From contig JAXLSZ010000008.1 of NCBI GenBank assembly GCA_046330315.1, positions 124,001-188,000 on the forward strand: a DNA stretch of 64,000 nt, in the 5' to 3' direction. The notes beneath the pieces were generated by a model. It was given only the letters and a program-made list of their open reading frames with translations, was not told the origin of the DNA and did no database searches. The position numbers and the translations under genes are program-made. The stretch is from JAXLSZ01 sp046330315 (lineage in GTDB: Bacteria; Actinomycetota; Thermoleophilia; Solirubrobacterales; 70-9). Shown piece after piece: positions 51,414 through 60,394 of the stretch (position 1 is its first letter; each line of letters starts with the position of its first letter).

Positions 51414-52370
51414 GTGTGGGACGAGCGGGCAGCTAGTGACAATAGTCGGGCACAACGGCCCGATCGTCCGGAGGGGTTCGATGGGCGAATTGCGGAGCTC
51501 GCCCGGAGGCAGCATGGGGTTGTCGAGCAGGGGCAGCTCAAGCGCCTGGGGCTCTCGCGCAAGGCGATCCAGTATCGGGTTTCGGTGGGGCGGCTCCACC
51601 CGGTCCATCGCGGCGTGTATTGCGTTGGCTATTCCCTTCTCCCTATCAAGGGTCATTGGAAGGCCGCGGTTCTCGCATGTGGGCCGGAGGCGCTGCTGTC
51701 TCATCGCTCGGCGGCGGCCCTCCTCGGCGTCCGGCCTTCACACGCCAAGCGGATAGACGTCAGCGCCCCGGACAGACGCGGAAGGCGCAGGCCTGGTCTG
51801 AACGTCCACGAAGCCGGTTCCATCTCCGATCACGACCGCGGCGAGGTCGACGGCATTGCGGTCACGGGTGTCGCCCGCACGCTCCTCGACCTCGCCGCCG
51901 TGCTTCCACCCGATGCGGTTCGCAGAGCCTGCGAGCAGGCCGAGATCCGGCGCCTCTTCGATCTCGCCTCGATCAGGAGGGTGATTGCCGAGAACACCGG
52001 TAGGCGGGGAGTCGATGCCCTTCGGACCGTCATCGACGATCTCGCGGAGCCCGAGGGGACCCGCGGCGAGCTCGAGGACCGGTTCCTCGGTCTCTGTCGC
52101 GCTGCCGGCCTCCCCCGGCCCCGGGTCAACGCCCTCGTGACCGCCGGGGGCGCCCGGTTCGAGGTCGACTTCTCCTGGCCCGGCGCCCGCCTCATCGTCG
52201 AGGCCGACAGCCGCCGCTACCACGCCACCGGATCCGCCTTCGAGCGCGACCGCCGCCGCGATCAGGCCCTGACCCTCGCCGGCTGGCGGGTGATCCGCTG
52301 CACGTGGAGGCAGGTGACCGGCGACCCCCGGCCCCTTGCGGCAACCGTCGGAGCGCTGTTGCGCGACTGA
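51414..52370 (+). CDS. AbiEi-like N-terminal domain fused to DUF559 nuclease-like domain
   Basis: GTG 51414 follows AAGGGG and gives 318 residues. Residues about 25-75 form the wHTH of AbiEi-type antitoxins (ELARRQHGVVEQGQLKRLGL, GLSRKAIQYRVSVGRLHPVH, RGVYCVG). The C-terminal part is a Vsr-like DUF559 fold: FEVDFSWPGARLIVEADSRR, then DQALTLAGWRVIRCTWRQV, with the D...ExD pattern of PD-(D/E)XK nucleases. This fusion is frequent in actinobacteria, and a defence or regulatory role is possible. No toxin partner lies beside it. Confidence 0.82.
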   Translation: MWDERAASDNSRAQRPDRPEGFDGRIAELARRQHGVVEQGQLKRLGLSRKAIQYRVSVGRLHPVHRGVYCVGYSLLPIKGHWKAAVLACGPEALLSHRSAAALLGVRPSHAKRIDVSAPDRRGRRRPGLNVHEAGSISDHDRGEVDGIAVTGVARTLLDLAAVLPPDAVRRACEQAEIRRLFDLASIRRVIAENTGRRGVDALRTVIDDLAEPEGTRGELEDRFLGLCRAAGLPRPRVNALVTAGGARFEVDFSWPGARLIVEADSRRYHATGSAFERDRRRDQALTLAGWRVIRCTWRQVTGDPRPLAATVGALLRD

Positions 52371-52471
52371 GGCCCACCCTCCCCCTGCCCAGCCCGCAGC
52401 CATCCGGCCTCGCATCCAGCGCCCCGCCCGGCGCCCGCATACCATCGCCCCACCCCACGGAGAGGAGAGGC

Positions 52472-53278
52472 ATGGCCAAGGTGCTCTACGAGAAGCGGGG
52501 CCGGATCGCCTACGTAACGATCAACCGGCCGGAGGCGCGCAACGCGATCGATCCCGAGGTGCACCGGCTGATGATCGAGACCTGGGCCGACTTCCGTGAC
52601 GACGACTCGGTCGATGTCGCGATCCTCACCGGGGCCGGCGAGGCGTTCTGCGCCGGCGCGGACCTGAAGACCTACATCCCGCCGATCATGGAGAGCGCGC
52701 GGCCGGCAGACATCCGCGAGATCGTCGAGCTGGGGTTGAACGGGTTCACCCGCGGCATGCACCGGATCTACAAGCCGATCGTCGCCGCCGTCAACGGCTG
52801 GGCGCTGGCCGGCGGCCTCGAGACGGCGCTGGCCTGCGACATCCGCATCGCCTCCGAGAGGGCGATGTTCGGGTCCTTCGAGGCCCGGCGCGGCTTCCAC
52901 CACGGCGACGGCGGCCTCGCCCGCCTGGTCAACGCCTGCGGCACCGGCGTGGCCTCCCACATGCTCCTCACCGCCGAGCCCGTCGACGCCCGCCAGGCGC
53001 TCGCCTGGGGCCTGGTCACCAAGGTCGTCCCCCACGACGACCTCATGGCCGAGGCCGAGACCGTCGCCCGCCAGATCCTGCGCAACTCCCAGCGTGCCGT
53101 GCGCTCCGCCAAGCAGACGATCCTCGACACCGTCGGGCGCCCACTCGACGAACAGCTCCGAAACGAGGCCTGGAACGCCTACACCTGCGCCGACCCCGGC
53201 GAGACGATGGCGCTGCTCGGCCGCTTCTACGAGAAGTCCGACGCCGGGCGCGCCGGCATCCACGAGACCGAGCTCTGA
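52472..53278 (+). CDS. Enoyl-CoA hydratase/isomerase family protein
   Basis: ATG 52472 after GGAGAGGAGAGG gives 268 residues (crotonase fold). Oxyanion-hole parts are GEAFCAGADLKTYI and VAAVNGWALAGGLETALACD. The catalytic acid region reads FEARRGFHHGDGGLARLVNA; the usual first Glu of hydratases is not at the standard place, so an isomerase or hydrolase activity is possible. It overlaps the SDR start by one base (TGATG), suggesting a short CoA-ester pathway. Confidence 0.88.
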   Translation: MAKVLYEKRGRIAYVTINRPEARNAIDPEVHRLMIETWADFRDDDSVDVAILTGAGEAFCAGADLKTYIPPIMESARPADIREIVELGLNGFTRGMHRIYKPIVAAVNGWALAGGLETALACDIRIASERAMFGSFEARRGFHHGDGGLARLVNACGTGVASHMLLTAEPVDARQALAWGLVTKVVPHDDLMAEAETVARQILRNSQRAVRSAKQTILDTVGRPLDEQLRNEAWNAYTCADPGETMALLGRFYEKSDAGRAGIHETEL

Positions 53279-54015
53279 TGGGGGCGGCGAGCGAAGCCGG
53301 CGCTCCCGGCGAGCGGCGCCCCAGCCGCGCCCTCGTCACCGGCGCCGCCCGCGGCATCGGCGCCGCGATCGCCGCCCGCCTGCGCGAGGCAGGAATGGAG
53401 GTGACGACCCTCGACCGCGACGAGGGCGCCGACATCCGCCTCGACCTCGGCGGCGCCGGGGCCGTGCCGGAGATGCCCGAGATCGACGTCTGCGTTTCCA
53501 ACGCCGCGATCACCGACACCATCGCCCCGGCCCACCGGATGAGCGAGGAGCAGTGGCGCCGTGACATCGAGGTCAACCTCAGTGGCGCCTTCCGCGCGGT
53601 GCGGGCCTGTCTCGGCGGGATGCGCGAGCGCCGCTGGGGCCGCGTCGTCGTCATCTCCAGCGGCGCCGCCACCGGCGGCCTCCCCGGGCAGGTCGCCTAC
53701 TCCGCCTCGAAGGCCGGGCTGATCGGGATGGTGAAGACGATCGCCGCCGAGAACGCCGGCCGCGGCATCACCGCCAACGCCGTGCTGCCCGGGATGGTCG
53801 CCACCGAGAAGGTCCGCTCGATGCCGCACGAGATCCTCGACCAGCTCGATGCAGCGATCCCCGCCGGCCGCATGGCCGAGCCGTCCGAGGTCGCCGGGCT
53901 GGTCGCCTACCTCGCCTCGGAGGAGGCCGGCTTCGTCACCGGCCAGACGATCGGCATCGACGGCGGCTTCGGCCTCAACACCTTCACCCTCGGCTCGCAG
54001 CGCCGCCCGGACTGA
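53278..54015 (+). CDS. Short-chain dehydrogenase/reductase
   Basis: A 245-residue classical SDR. Cofactor loop VTGAARGIGAAIAARL, NAG-type CVSNAAITD, catalytic Ser in VVVISSGAATGG, YSASKAGLIGMV (YxxxK) and GQTIGIDGGFGLN at the end. It would use NAD(P)H on a ketone or alcohol. It is coupled to the enoyl-CoA hydratase gene and probably acts in the same catabolic route, which is inference. Confidence 0.92.
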   Translation: MGAASEAGAPGERRPSRALVTGAARGIGAAIAARLREAGMEVTTLDRDEGADIRLDLGGAGAVPEMPEIDVCVSNAAITDTIAPAHRMSEEQWRRDIEVNLSGAFRAVRACLGGMRERRWGRVVVISSGAATGGLPGQVAYSASKAGLIGMVKTIAAENAGRGITANAVLPGMVATEKVRSMPHEILDQLDAAIPAGRMAEPSEVAGLVAYLASEEAGFVTGQTIGIDGGFGLNTFTLGSQRRPD

Positions 54016-54037
54016 ACCGAGAGCCTCGCTCCGCGCG

Positions 54038-54451
54038 TCAGTCCGCGTACCCGGGCCGGGCGACCTCGAGCTTGCGCCGGACGTGCTCGCGCAGGGCGGC
54101 CGCGACCTCGCCGAGGCGGTCGTCGAGGTGCCCCGAACGCAGCTCCGCGCAGAGCGCCGACTCGGCTTCTCGCACGGCTGCGACCAGGTCCGGCCCCGAT
54201 CCCTCAGGGCCGGGGAGCTGCGGCCCGGGCGTCCGGCCCGGGCCCCGGCCGAGCAGCGCCGAGAACAAGTCCAGGTCCTCGCGCAGCGGCGCCTCCCCGG
54301 CGCGCAGCTCTCGGGCGACGACCGCGCAGACGTTGGCGGCGACGAGGACGCGGAAGCGCTCCTCGGCCGGAACCGCGCCGCGGAGCTCGGCGAAGAGGAA
54401 CTCGGCGACGGCGTCGAGCAGCTCCGGCGCATCCGGGCGATCCTGGGTCAC
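54038..54451 (-). CDS. DUF6285-type small protein
   Basis: A 137-residue helical protein beginning PDAPELLDAVAEFLFAELRG and FRVLVAANVCAVVARELRAG, a layout found beside aminoglycoside-phosphotransferase-like kinases, as here. GTG 54451 is 37 bases after the kinase stop. The function of the family is unknown; genomic context suggests it assists the kinase/acyl-CoA dehydrogenase route. Confidence 0.78.
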   Translation of the reverse strand: MTQDRPDAPELLDAVAEFLFAELRGAVPAEERFRVLVAANVCAVVARELRAGEAPLREDLDLFSALLGRGPGRTPGPQLPGPEGSGPDLVAAVREAESALCAELRSGHLDDRLGEVAAALREHVRRKLEVARPGYAD

Positions 54452-54488
54452 GCGGCCCCTGCGATCAGCTTGCTCGCCGGCTCAGCCG

Positions 54489-55475
54489 TCATGCCGCCGT
54501 CCCGATCAGCTCCAGCATGTCCCACTCGGGCTCGCAAATGCGGCGGCCGAGCGATGCCAGCTCGTGGCTGCGGCGCAGGCCGCTGAGGTGATCGTGGGCC
54601 TGGCGGCCGCAGATCGCCGCCCACTTGAGGTTGCCGAAGACCTCCCAGTAGCGCAGCCGCTGCGGCTCGGGCCGGGTCCCGCCGGCGGCCTCGTAGGCGT
54701 CGAGCATCTGCTCGCGGCTGCCGACCCCGGCGACCGGGTGCTCGTCGGCGGCGAAGCGCCAGGAGCGGATGCAGACCCAGCCGAGGTCCTCGGCCGGATC
54801 GCCGGTGTGGGCCAGCTCCCAGTCGATCACCGCGGCGAGGCCGGCCTCGCCGACGATCAGGTTGCCGAGGCGGAAGTCGCCGTGAACCACGGTCGCGGGA
54901 ACCGGCTCGGGCCGGTTCAGCCGCAGCCAGCGCAGCCCGGCCTCGATCACCGGCAGCGGCTCGCCGATCCGCTCCAGCTCGGTCTCCCAGTGCTCGATCT
55001 GGGCGAGCACAGGCTCACCCTCAGGCAGCGGCAGCCCCGACTCGCCGACGTCTATGGAGTGGATCGCCGCGGCCGCCGCACCGAGCTCGGCGGCCAGCCC
55101 CTGCCGCGCCCCGGCCAGCGCCTCGCTCCGCAGCACCCGCGGCCCCACCGACTCGCCCTCGACGAAGGAGACCAGCATTCCGGCGGTGCCGAACCGACCC
55201 CCGGCCGGCTCGGCCAGCAGTGGCTCGGGGACAGGCACCCCGGCGTCGCGCGCCAGCGCGATCAGCCGGAACTCGCCCTCCTGGGAGACCAGCGACTCGG
55301 CCCCCGGCGGGTCGCGGCGCAGCACGAACCGCTCGCCCCCGGCCTTCACCAGCCAGGTCTGGCGGGAGGCGCCCCCAGGGATCTCGCCGATCTCGGCACC
55401 GCCGGCGCCCTCGACACCCAACTCGGCCAGCGCCGAGCGCACCCCCTCGCGCAGCTCCCCCTCAGCCCCGCTCAC
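54489..55475 (-). CDS. Phosphotransferase family kinase (APH/ACAD10-like)
   Basis: A 328-residue protein-kinase-like fold: N-lobe GGASRQTWLVKAGGERFVLR, catalytic VVHGDFRLGNLIVGEAGLAA (HxD) and VIDWELAHTGDPAEDLGWVC (metal Asp). This subtype is commonly encoded with acyl-CoA dehydrogenases and phosphorylates hydroxy-acyl substrates in animals (ACAD10). Here it is flanked by DUF6285 and the 55462 gene, and convergent with an enoyl-CoA hydratase/SDR pair, so a role in hydroxy-acid breakdown is plausible. Confidence 0.87.
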   Translation of the reverse strand: MSGAEGELREGVRSALAELGVEGAGGAEIGEIPGGASRQTWLVKAGGERFVLRRDPPGAESLVSQEGEFRLIALARDAGVPVPEPLLAEPAGGRFGTAGMLVSFVEGESVGPRVLRSEALAGARQGLAAELGAAAAAIHSIDVGESGLPLPEGEPVLAQIEHWETELERIGEPLPVIEAGLRWLRLNRPEPVPATVVHGDFRLGNLIVGEAGLAAVIDWELAHTGDPAEDLGWVCIRSWRFAADEHPVAGVGSREQMLDAYEAAGGTRPEPQRLRYWEVFGNLKWAAICGRQAHDHLSGLRRSHELASLGRRICEPEWDMLELIGTAA

Positions 55476-56166
55476 GCTCGAGCCCGTACCGCTCCCAGTG
55501 GCGGTCGGGAATGTCGGCGGGGTCCTTGTACCAGTACCAGGTGCAGGGATCGCGGTCGAAGTCCCCCGGGGGGTCGGAGGGATAGACCGGATGTCCGATC
55601 CAGCGGATCGGAAGCGTCTCGTTCATGAAGGCGCAATGGGTGCAGTACAGCGGGAACCCCTCGCGGCCGTAGCTCCAATCGTGGGCCTCGTCGGTGACGC
55701 CCCACCCGCCCTCGCGGTAGCGACCCATCCGCCACAGCCGCTGGCCCGATCCGCATGGGTTCATGGTGAAGGTCAGCTTCTCGTCGTCCTCGGCGATCTC
55801 GAACGCCCCCGGCACCGGCCCCACCCCGCTCGTCGAGTGCGCCCTCCAGGTCGCCGCCAGCGCCTTCGCCACCTCGCGGCGGTCCATGCGGTCGATCGTC
55901 TCCACCGGAGCCCTCCAGCTGCGCTCGAGGCTGTAGCCCCACGCCTCCTCGACCCCCTCGTCGCCGAGCCGTTCCTTGACGAACGAGATCAGCCCCGCGA
56001 TCCCGTCAACCAGCAGGTCGTGCATGAATTGCGACTCGTGCTTCATCTCCTCGCACAGCCGCCTCGCCGCTTCCAGGTCCCCCGCCTCGACCGCCTCCAC
56101 CGCCCGCTCCATCGTCGGCCGCGACATCTCACCCAACTCGTCCTCGCTGAACCACCGCTCGCCCAT
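55462..56166 (-). CDS. Conserved hypothetical protein with Cys-rich site
   Basis: A 234-residue soluble protein. The N-terminal half is helical (RRLCEEMKHESQFMHDLLVD), with the glutamate/histidine-rich pattern of metal-binding helices. The C-terminal half has MNPCGSGQRLWR and LYCTHCAFMNETLPIRWIGH with three cysteines, possibly a metal site. I do not recognise the family well enough to name it. It overlaps the kinase start by 14 bases, so the two are translationally coupled. Confidence 0.72.
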   Translation of the reverse strand: MGERWFSEDELGEMSRPTMERAVEAVEAGDLEAARRLCEEMKHESQFMHDLLVDGIAGLISFVKERLGDEGVEEAWGYSLERSWRAPVETIDRMDRREVAKALAATWRAHSTSGVGPVPGAFEIAEDDEKLTFTMNPCGSGQRLWRMGRYREGGWGVTDEAHDWSYGREGFPLYCTHCAFMNETLPIRWIGHPVYPSDPPGDFDRDPCTWYWYKDPADIPDRHWERYGLERERG

Positions 56167-56606
56167 CGCTCCTCCTGACTGGTGACGGCCGCAGCGTATC
56201 CCGCGCGGCCCGCCCGACCCGCAAGCCGCCGGTGCACCACAGGCAGGTGGGAATGACCGATCGCCACTCCAAACGCCAGCCTCAACCGCGAGCGGTCACC
56301 TACGCCCGATAGTCGTCACCAACTGCCCGCTCGCTCAGCGGGCCCTGCTCAGCCGCCCCCCACAAGCTTTCTTTTGGGGCCCGTGGGCGGCCGATCGGCA
56401 CCCCGAATTGCTCCCGGGACGCCTCGGCGAAGGGCAGCCACCCCTGCTCGAGCATCGGGACCCCCCGCGAACGGCCTACAGATCGGCGAAGCCGATCTCG
56501 AGAGAGCCGAGGGGTCGAGAGAACTGGGGGGTCGAGAGAGCCGGGGGGTCGAGAGAGCCGGGGGGTCGAGAGAGCTGGGGGGGTCGAGACCCCCCAACCG
56601 CAGCTA
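56167..56606. other. Intergenic region with 17-bp tandem repeats and hairpin
   Basis: Five 17-18 base units with the core TCGAGAGAG plus a G-run lie at 56498-56583. They end in the inverted repeat GGGGGGTC-GA-GACCCCCC (about 56580-56596), just past the stop of the DivIVA-like gene. The hairpin could act as a terminator for that minus-strand gene although there is no T-run. A possible 51-codon frame on the minus strand (56300-56455, MLEQGWLPFAEASREQFGVP) is protein-like but unsupported by a clear ribosome-binding site. Confidence 0.6.
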
Positions 56607-57080
56607 CTACTGCTCGATCTCCACCGGCTGCTCCTCGTCGCGGCCGGCCAGGCGGTCGCGGCCCCGCTGGACCGCGGCAAGGAACTTCTGGAGGTTGACC
56701 TCGAGGGTGTTGAGGATCTCGTCGGCGTAGTCCTCGGCGCCGAGGCGGATCTCACGCTCGCGGGTGCGCGCGTCCTCGACGATCTCGTCGGCGGCGCGCT
56801 CGGCCTGCTTGGTGACCTCCTCGTCGGAGATCAGGCGGGCCTGCTGCTCGCGGGCCTCGCGGACGATGCGCTCGGCCTCGCGCTTTGCCTCGGCGAGCAT
56901 CTCCTGGCGCTCCTTGACGATCCAGCGCGCCTGCTTGATCTCCTCGGGGATCGTGGCGCGCATCTGGTCGAGCAGGTCGTAGATCTCCTCCCTGTCGACC
57001 CGCACCTGGTCGGTCAGCGGGACCGGCCGGGCGTTGTGGACGAGATCGTCGAGCTTGTCTATGAGGACCAGGACGTCCAT
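56607..57080 (-). CDS. Coiled-coil protein, DivIVA/Wag31-like
   Basis: A 157-residue almost fully helical protein. It starts MDVLVLIDKLDDLVHNARPV, then VDREEIYDLLDQMRATIPEE and a long coil (RQEMLAEAKREAERIVREAR, DEEVTKQAERAADEIVEDAR). Similar proteins next to coaD in actinobacteria are annotated as DivIVA-like or ATP-synthase-B-like. A role at the cell pole or membrane curvature is inferred from DivIVA. It lies 100 bases after coaD on the same strand. Confidence 0.8.
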   Translation of the reverse strand: MDVLVLIDKLDDLVHNARPVPLTDQVRVDREEIYDLLDQMRATIPEEIKQARWIVKERQEMLAEAKREAERIVREAREQQARLISDEEVTKQAERAADEIVEDARTREREIRLGAEDYADEILNTLEVNLQKFLAAVQRGRDRLAGRDEEQPVEIEQ

Positions 57081-57179
57081 CGGCAGGGCGTAAGCCTAAG
57101 GGTATGAGCCGGATTTGGCGAAGAAAGGCTGGAGTTCGCGTTTTTTTGCAAGCCCTCGCCCACCGCCACCCCCATCACA

Positions 57180-57680
57180 CTATCCGCCCGCAAGCCGCTG
57201 TGCCAGGGCGCTGGCGACGCCGGGCGGCACCAGGTCGGAAACGTCCCCTCCGAAGGTCGCCATCTCCTTCACCCCGGTGGAGGAGAGGAAGCTGTAGTGC
57301 GGCGAGGCGATCACGTAGATCGACTCGATCCCCGGGTCGAGCTTGCGGTTCAGCTGGGCCATCTCGAACTCGTACTCGAAGTCGGAGATCGCGCGCAGCC
57401 CCTTGACGATTGCGCGCGCGTCGTGCTCGCGGGCGAACTCGACGAGCAGGGCCGCGAACACCTCGACCTCCACGTTCTCGAGATCGGCGGTCGCCTCGGC
57501 GATGAACCGGCGCCGCTCCTCGGCGCTGAACAGAGTCTTCTGCTTGCGCACCGGGTTGTTGACGACCCCGACGACGACGCGCTCGAACACCTGCGCCGTG
57601 CGGGTGATGATGTCGAGGTGGCCGTTGGTGACCGGGTCATAGCTCCCCGGGCAGACCACCGTGCCTCGCGCCGGTGTCAC
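57180..57680 (-). CDS. coaD: Phosphopantetheine adenylyltransferase
   Basis: A 166-residue CoaD, penultimate enzyme of coenzyme A synthesis: VVCPGSYDPVTNGHLDIITR with the HxGH-like TNGH, NPVRKQKTLFSAEERRRFI, AIVKGLRAISDFEYEFEMAQ and the C-terminal YSFLSSTGVKEMATFGGDVS. GTG 57680 overlaps the rsmD stop (GTGA), a common coupling. Confidence 0.96.
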   Translation of the reverse strand: MTPARGTVVCPGSYDPVTNGHLDIITRTAQVFERVVVGVVNNPVRKQKTLFSAEERRRFIAEATADLENVEVEVFAALLVEFAREHDARAIVKGLRAISDFEYEFEMAQLNRKLDPGIESIYVIASPHYSFLSSTGVKEMATFGGDVSDLVPPGVASALAQRLAGG

Positions 57681-58210
57681 GGGCCCTCCCTGCCGAGGAA
57701 CCCGACCTGCGTCGATCCGTAACGGCGCTCCCGCAGCACGGTGAGGGACGCCAGCCGCAGCGGGCGCCGGGCGGCGCTCTCGGCGATCACGCGGCCACCC
57801 GGGGCGAGGATCGCCGGTACGAGGCTGTCGAGTTCGCGCTCAATGCGGTCGGCGAGTCTATACGGGGGGTCGATGAAGACGAGTTCGAAGGCGCCCCGCT
57901 CGGCGGAGCCCAGCCAGGCAACCACGTCGGAGCCGACCAGCTCGCTGCGCCCGCCGAGCCCCAGATGCTCGACGTTGCCCCTAACCGCCCGGAGGTCGCG
58001 GTCCACGAAGGTCGCCTCCCCGGCGCCGCGCGAGAGCGCCTCGATGCCCAGCGCCCCGGTGCCGCAGAAGAGGTCGGCCACCCGCGCCCCGCCGATCTCG
58101 CCGAGCGCCGAGAAGATCGCCTCCCTGACCCGGTCGGAAGTCGGGCGGACGCGCCGGCCCTTGGGGGCGAGCAGCGGACGCCCTCGAAGCTCTCCGGCGA
58201 TCACCCTCAT
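57677..58210 (-). CDS. rsmD: 16S rRNA (guanine-966-N2)-methyltransferase
   Basis: A 177-residue RsmD. It starts MRVIAGELRGRPLLAPKGRR, followed by RPTSDRVREAIFSALGEIGG; SAM motif VADLFCGTGALGIEALSRGA, and catalytic FELVFIDPPYRLADR (DPPY). It methylates G966 of 16S rRNA. It sits four bases after recG and overlaps coaD. Confidence 0.95.
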   Translation of the reverse strand: MRVIAGELRGRPLLAPKGRRVRPTSDRVREAIFSALGEIGGARVADLFCGTGALGIEALSRGAGEATFVDRDLRAVRGNVEHLGLGGRSELVGSDVVAWLGSAERGAFELVFIDPPYRLADRIERELDSLVPAILAPGGRVIAESAARRPLRLASLTVLRERRYGSTQVGFLGREGP

Positions 58211-58213
58211 CGG

Positions 58214-60394
58214 CTACGCGGGCACCGCCAGACCGGGGTCGGGCCCGAAGCGCTCGACTGCCGCGCCGAGCAGCGGGCCGAGGCCGGGGGCCGCGAGGGA
58301 ACCGTGGCGTCCGCGCAGCCGCACGGCCTCAGCGCGGGCCTCGAGCAGGGTCGGCGCGTCCTCGGGCAGCGAGGCGAAACGGAAGCGGGCCAGCCCGTGC
58401 TGGCGGGTGCCGAGCATTTCGCCCTCCCCGCGCAGCGCCAGGTCCAGCTCGGCGAGGCGGAAGCCGTCGCGCTCCGCGGCGACCGCCTCGAGCCGCGCCC
58501 GGGCGGTCTCGCTCGCCTGGCCGGCGAGCAGGACACAGTCGGAGCGGAGTTCGCCCCGCCCGACGCGGCCCCGGAGCTGGTGAAGCTGCGAGACGCCGTA
58601 GCGCTCGGCGCTCTCGATCACGATAACCGTCGCGTTGGGGACGTCCACCCCGACCTCGATCACCGTGGTCGCCACCAGGGCGTCGAGCCGCCCCGACGCG
58701 AAGGCGGCCATCGTCTCGGCCCTGCGGTCGGCGGGCATCCGCCCGTGCAGGAGGCCGACGGCGAACCCCCGAAGCGGGCCCGCCGCGAGCCGCCGCTGCT
58801 CCTCCTCGGCGGCGCGCGCCTGCAGGGTCCCGGACTCCTCGATCAGCGGGCAGACGACGTAGGCCTGGCGCCCCTGGGCCAGGCGCTCGCGCAGCAACTC
58901 GTAGGCCTCCGGGCGCTGCTCCTCGCCCAGGAGCGTCGTCTGCACCGGGCGCCGCCCGGCGGGCAGCTCCCGCAGCGAGGTCACGTCGAGATCGCCGTAG
59001 GCGGCGAGCGAGAGGGTCCTGGGGATCGGCGTCGCGGTCATGTGAAGGGCATGCGGCGGGTGGCCGTCCGGGGCCTTGCGGTCGAGGATCGAGCGCTGCT
59101 CGACCCCGAAGCGGTGCTGCTCGTCGACCACGCAGAGCCCCAGCGCGGCGAAACGCACCGAGGGCTCGATCAGGGCGTGGGTGCCGACGACCATCGCCAG
59201 CTCGCCGGTGGCGAGCTGTTCGAGGCGGCGCTGGCGCTCGACCGCGGGCATCGAGCCGCTGAGCAGCCCGAAGCGCGGGCCCTCGCGCCCGAGCAGGCCC
59301 TCGATCGTCGCGGCGTGCTGCTCGGCCAGCGTCTCGGTGGGAGCCATCATCGCCGCCTGCATTCCCGACTCCGCGGCCCGCAGCATCGCGTAGAGCGCGA
59401 CGACCGTCTTCCCCGAGCCGACCTCCCCCATCAACAGCCGCTGCATCGCCTCGCCGGCGGCGACGTCCGCGTCGATCTCGGCGAATGCGCGGCGCTGCCC
59501 CCCGGTCGGCTCGAAGGGCAGCGACCCGAGCCAGCGGCGCACCGCCTCCCCGGGCGGGGGCAGCGCCGGCCCCCGGGCGGAGCCGCGGCACTCCCTGCGA
59601 TGGAGCAGCGCGACCTGCTGGAGGAAGAGCTCCTCGAAGATCAGCCTGCGCCGGGCCGCGGCGGCCTCGGCGCGCGAAGCGGGGAAGTGGGCGGCGCAAA
59701 GCGCGTCCGCCGAGCCCGCGAGGCCGAGCCGGGCGCGGGTCTCGGCGGGCAGCGCCTCGACCCGGTCGCCGGCGGCGCCCAGCGCCTGGCTCACCCAGGC
59801 CCTGATCCGCCCGGGGCGCAGCCGCTCGGTGGCCGGGTGCACCGGGACCAGCCCGGTCGTGTGGAGACCCTCCTCCCTCCCGCCGTCCGCCCGCAGCACC
59901 TCGTGCTCGGAGACCCGCAGGCCCCTGGAGTCGAGGACGCCGAAGGCGAGCAGCCGGGTGCCCGGCCGCAGCCGCTCCACGAGCCACGGCTGGTTGAACC
60001 AGGTGGCGGTGAGGCTGCCGCTCTCGTCGGCGACCTCGGCGGTCACCACGGTCAGCCCCCGCCGCCTCGGGCGGCGCAGGCGGGCCGAGCGGACCTCGAC
60101 CCGGACGGTCGCCTCCTCGCCGACCCGCAGCTCGGAGACCGGGCGCGGCGAGCGCCGGTCGCGGTAGGAATGCGGGATCCGCTCCAGCAGGTCGCCGATC
60201 GTGTGGATGCCGGCCTCCCCCGCGGCCGCGGCGAGCCCGGGGCCGACACCGCGAAGGTCGGTGAGCGGGCGGCTGAGGCGGGAGGGCGAGGGAACCCGGA
60301 AGCGCTCTGAGGGGCGCTCGGGCGCGGGCAGCCCCGCGAAGCCGCGCCCCGGCGGGGCCGGTTCCGATCTCCGGGCGAGGGCGCCCGCCCTCAC
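58214..60394 (-). CDS. recG: ATP-dependent DNA helicase RecG
   Basis: GTG 60394 overlaps the fakA stop (GTGA) and gives 726 residues. Wedge/OB domain: LTDLRGVGPGLAAAAGEAGI and SYRDRRSPRPVSELRVGEEA. Helicase motifs: Walker A RLLMGEVGSGKTVVALYAML, MMAPTETLAEQHA, VVDEQHRFGVEQR (DEQH box), HMTATPIPRTLSLAAYGDLD and QLRGRVGRGELRSDC. It remodels stalled replication forks. It begins with an Arg-rich tail not needed for the fold. Confidence 0.96.
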   Translation of the reverse strand: MRAGALARRSEPAPPGRGFAGLPAPERPSERFRVPSPSRLSRPLTDLRGVGPGLAAAAGEAGIHTIGDLLERIPHSYRDRRSPRPVSELRVGEEATVRVEVRSARLRRPRRRGLTVVTAEVADESGSLTATWFNQPWLVERLRPGTRLLAFGVLDSRGLRVSEHEVLRADGGREEGLHTTGLVPVHPATERLRPGRIRAWVSQALGAAGDRVEALPAETRARLGLAGSADALCAAHFPASRAEAAAARRRLIFEELFLQQVALLHRRECRGSARGPALPPPGEAVRRWLGSLPFEPTGGQRRAFAEIDADVAAGEAMQRLLMGEVGSGKTVVALYAMLRAAESGMQAAMMAPTETLAEQHAATIEGLLGREGPRFGLLSGSMPAVERQRRLEQLATGELAMVVGTHALIEPSVRFAALGLCVVDEQHRFGVEQRSILDRKAPDGHPPHALHMTATPIPRTLSLAAYGDLDVTSLRELPAGRRPVQTTLLGEEQRPEAYELLRERLAQGRQAYVVCPLIEESGTLQARAAEEEQRRLAAGPLRGFAVGLLHGRMPADRRAETMAAFASGRLDALVATTVIEVGVDVPNATVIVIESAERYGVSQLHQLRGRVGRGELRSDCVLLAGQASETARARLEAVAAERDGFRLAELDLALRGEGEMLGTRQHGLARFRFASLPEDAPTLLEARAEAVRLRGRHGSLAAPGLGPLLGAAVERFGPDPGLAVPA

